Source: Halodesulfurarchaeum sp. (GTDB taxonomy: Archaea; Halobacteriota; Halobacteria; Halobacteriales; Halobacteriaceae). From it: a stretch of DNA of 6,639 nucleotides. The position numbers were made by a program, and so were the translations under genes. Location of the stretch: NCBI GenBank assembly GCA_018334775.1, contig JAGXLJ010000066.1:1-6639 (forward strand), read 5' to 3'. Within the stretch, counting starts at the first letter, position 1, and the number at the start of each line of letters is the position of its first letter. Below the pieces are notes generated by a model. The model saw only the letters and a program-made list of their open reading frames with translations, was not told the DNA's origin and searched no databases. Below, piece by piece: positions 6,233 through 6,639 of the stretch.

Positions 6233-6639
6233 TCAATCGGTTTCTTGACCCTCACCAGGATGTGCTCCTTCGTCAATAGAAGATGAATCAGGTGACCCAC
6301 CGCCTCCAGTCCCATCCTCAGGCTGCGAATCGGCCCTCTGCCCCGATCCGGACTCAGCACCTTCATGTGGTCCACCTGAATCGGGTTCGATTGCTTCATC
6401 GCCGTCCGCTTCGGGATCAGGTCCCGCACCATCCCCTGGTTCATCTTCGACGACACGTTCCGTCCAGGTACCTCGGAAGAAATACAGTGAGGCTGCAATC
6501 ATCGAAAGCACGTTCGAGAGTGCAATGGCGAACCAGACGCCAGTTTCGCCCATCCCAAACCAGTCCAGCAAGATGTAGGCCGGTGGCAGACGGAACACCC
6601 ACAGGGAGAGGATCGCGAACACCATCGCCAAACGAGTTG
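6233..6639 (-). CDS. MATE-family multidrug/polysaccharide-type transporter, C-terminal part only, with acidic tail
   Basis: An open minus-strand frame enters from the window edge and ends with TGA at 6233-6235; 134 residues are visible. The first part (TRLAMVFAILSLWVFRLPPAYILL, split as TRLAMVFAIL then SLWVFRLPPAYILL) and a following FAIALSNVLSMIAASLYFF segment match the last two membrane helices of haloarchaeal MATE proteins, which end shortly after an FFRGTW-like motif. MATE proteins are cation-coupled exporters of small molecules. Here the chain continues for 76 residues after that motif as a low-complexity tail rich in Asp/Glu (23 acidic residues, two Arg), Gly, Ser and Pro, with no recognisable domain. 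The tail should face the cytoplasm if topology is standard. The apparent Met at 6631 is TTG within an uninterrupted frame, so it is not a start. Assignment rests on the two helices, so the superfamily is likely but the subfamily is open. Confidence 0.75.
   Translation of the reverse strand, partial: TRLAMVFAILSLWVFRLPPAYILLDWFGMGETGVWFAIALSNVLSMIAASLYFFRGTWTERVVEDEPGDGAGPDPEADGDEAIEPDSGGPHEGAESGSGQRADSQPEDGTGGGGSPDSSSIDEGAHPGEGQETD

Noticed and set aside
1..6639. Mobile elements, CRISPR arrays, tRNA/rRNA genes or integration sites
   Set aside because: No transposase motifs, direct-repeat arrays, tRNA-like cloverleaf or terminal inverted repeats were recognised on reading. A structured RNA or repeat search could still reveal weak elements.

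Overview
The window looks like chromosomal DNA from a haloarchaeon (class Halobacteria). It is moderately GC-rich and its codons favour GAC/GTC/CTC. The soluble proteins are rich in Asp and Glu, intergenic gaps are short, and starts are either consistent with leaderless transcripts or overlap the preceding stop codon. The gene families present (a dolichol-phosphate-sugar-synthase-like GT2, DUF2304, a UPF0104 membrane protein, a GT39-like GT-C enzyme and a MATE transporter) are typical of haloarchaeal surface-glycan loci. Species cannot be assigned from the sequence alone.

Layout: six genes, two of them cut by the window edges. (1) Positions 1-1318, minus strand: most of an alkaline-phosphatase-superfamily (type I phosphodiesterase/nucleotide pyrophosphatase-like) enzyme whose 3' end lies outside the window. 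(2) Positions 1319-1424: a short divergent promoter region. (3) Positions 1425-4351, plus strand: a compact four-gene operon of cytosolic GT2 glycosyltransferase, small membrane protein DUF2304, NodB-type polysaccharide deacetylase, and UPF0104/LPG-synthase-TM putative flippase. The gaps are +2, -8 and -4 nt, so the genes are probably co-transcribed and translationally coupled. (4) Positions 4348-6138, minus strand: a large GT39-like GT-C glycosyltransferase converging on the operon, with the two stop codons overlapping. (5) Positions 6139-6232: a 94-nt spacer. (6) Positions 6233-6639, minus strand: the C-terminal end of a MATE-family transporter with a long acidic tail.

Proposed joint role (inference): the GT2 charges a polyprenyl/dolichyl phosphate with a sugar at the inner membrane face, with DUF2304 as membrane partner. 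The deacetylase modifies an N-acetylated sugar or glycan intermediate in the cytoplasm. The UPF0104 protein helps move lipid-linked sugar across the membrane, and the GT-C enzyme uses such a donor outside the cell. The GT2 plus UPF0104 pair resembles the two halves of Haloferax AglD, here encoded as separate genes with DUF2304 and a deacetylase between them. The phosphodiesterase-like gene may act on nucleotide or lipid phosphates in the same pathway, but its substrate cannot be read from sequence. No RNA gene, CRISPR array, insertion sequence or repeat was recognised.
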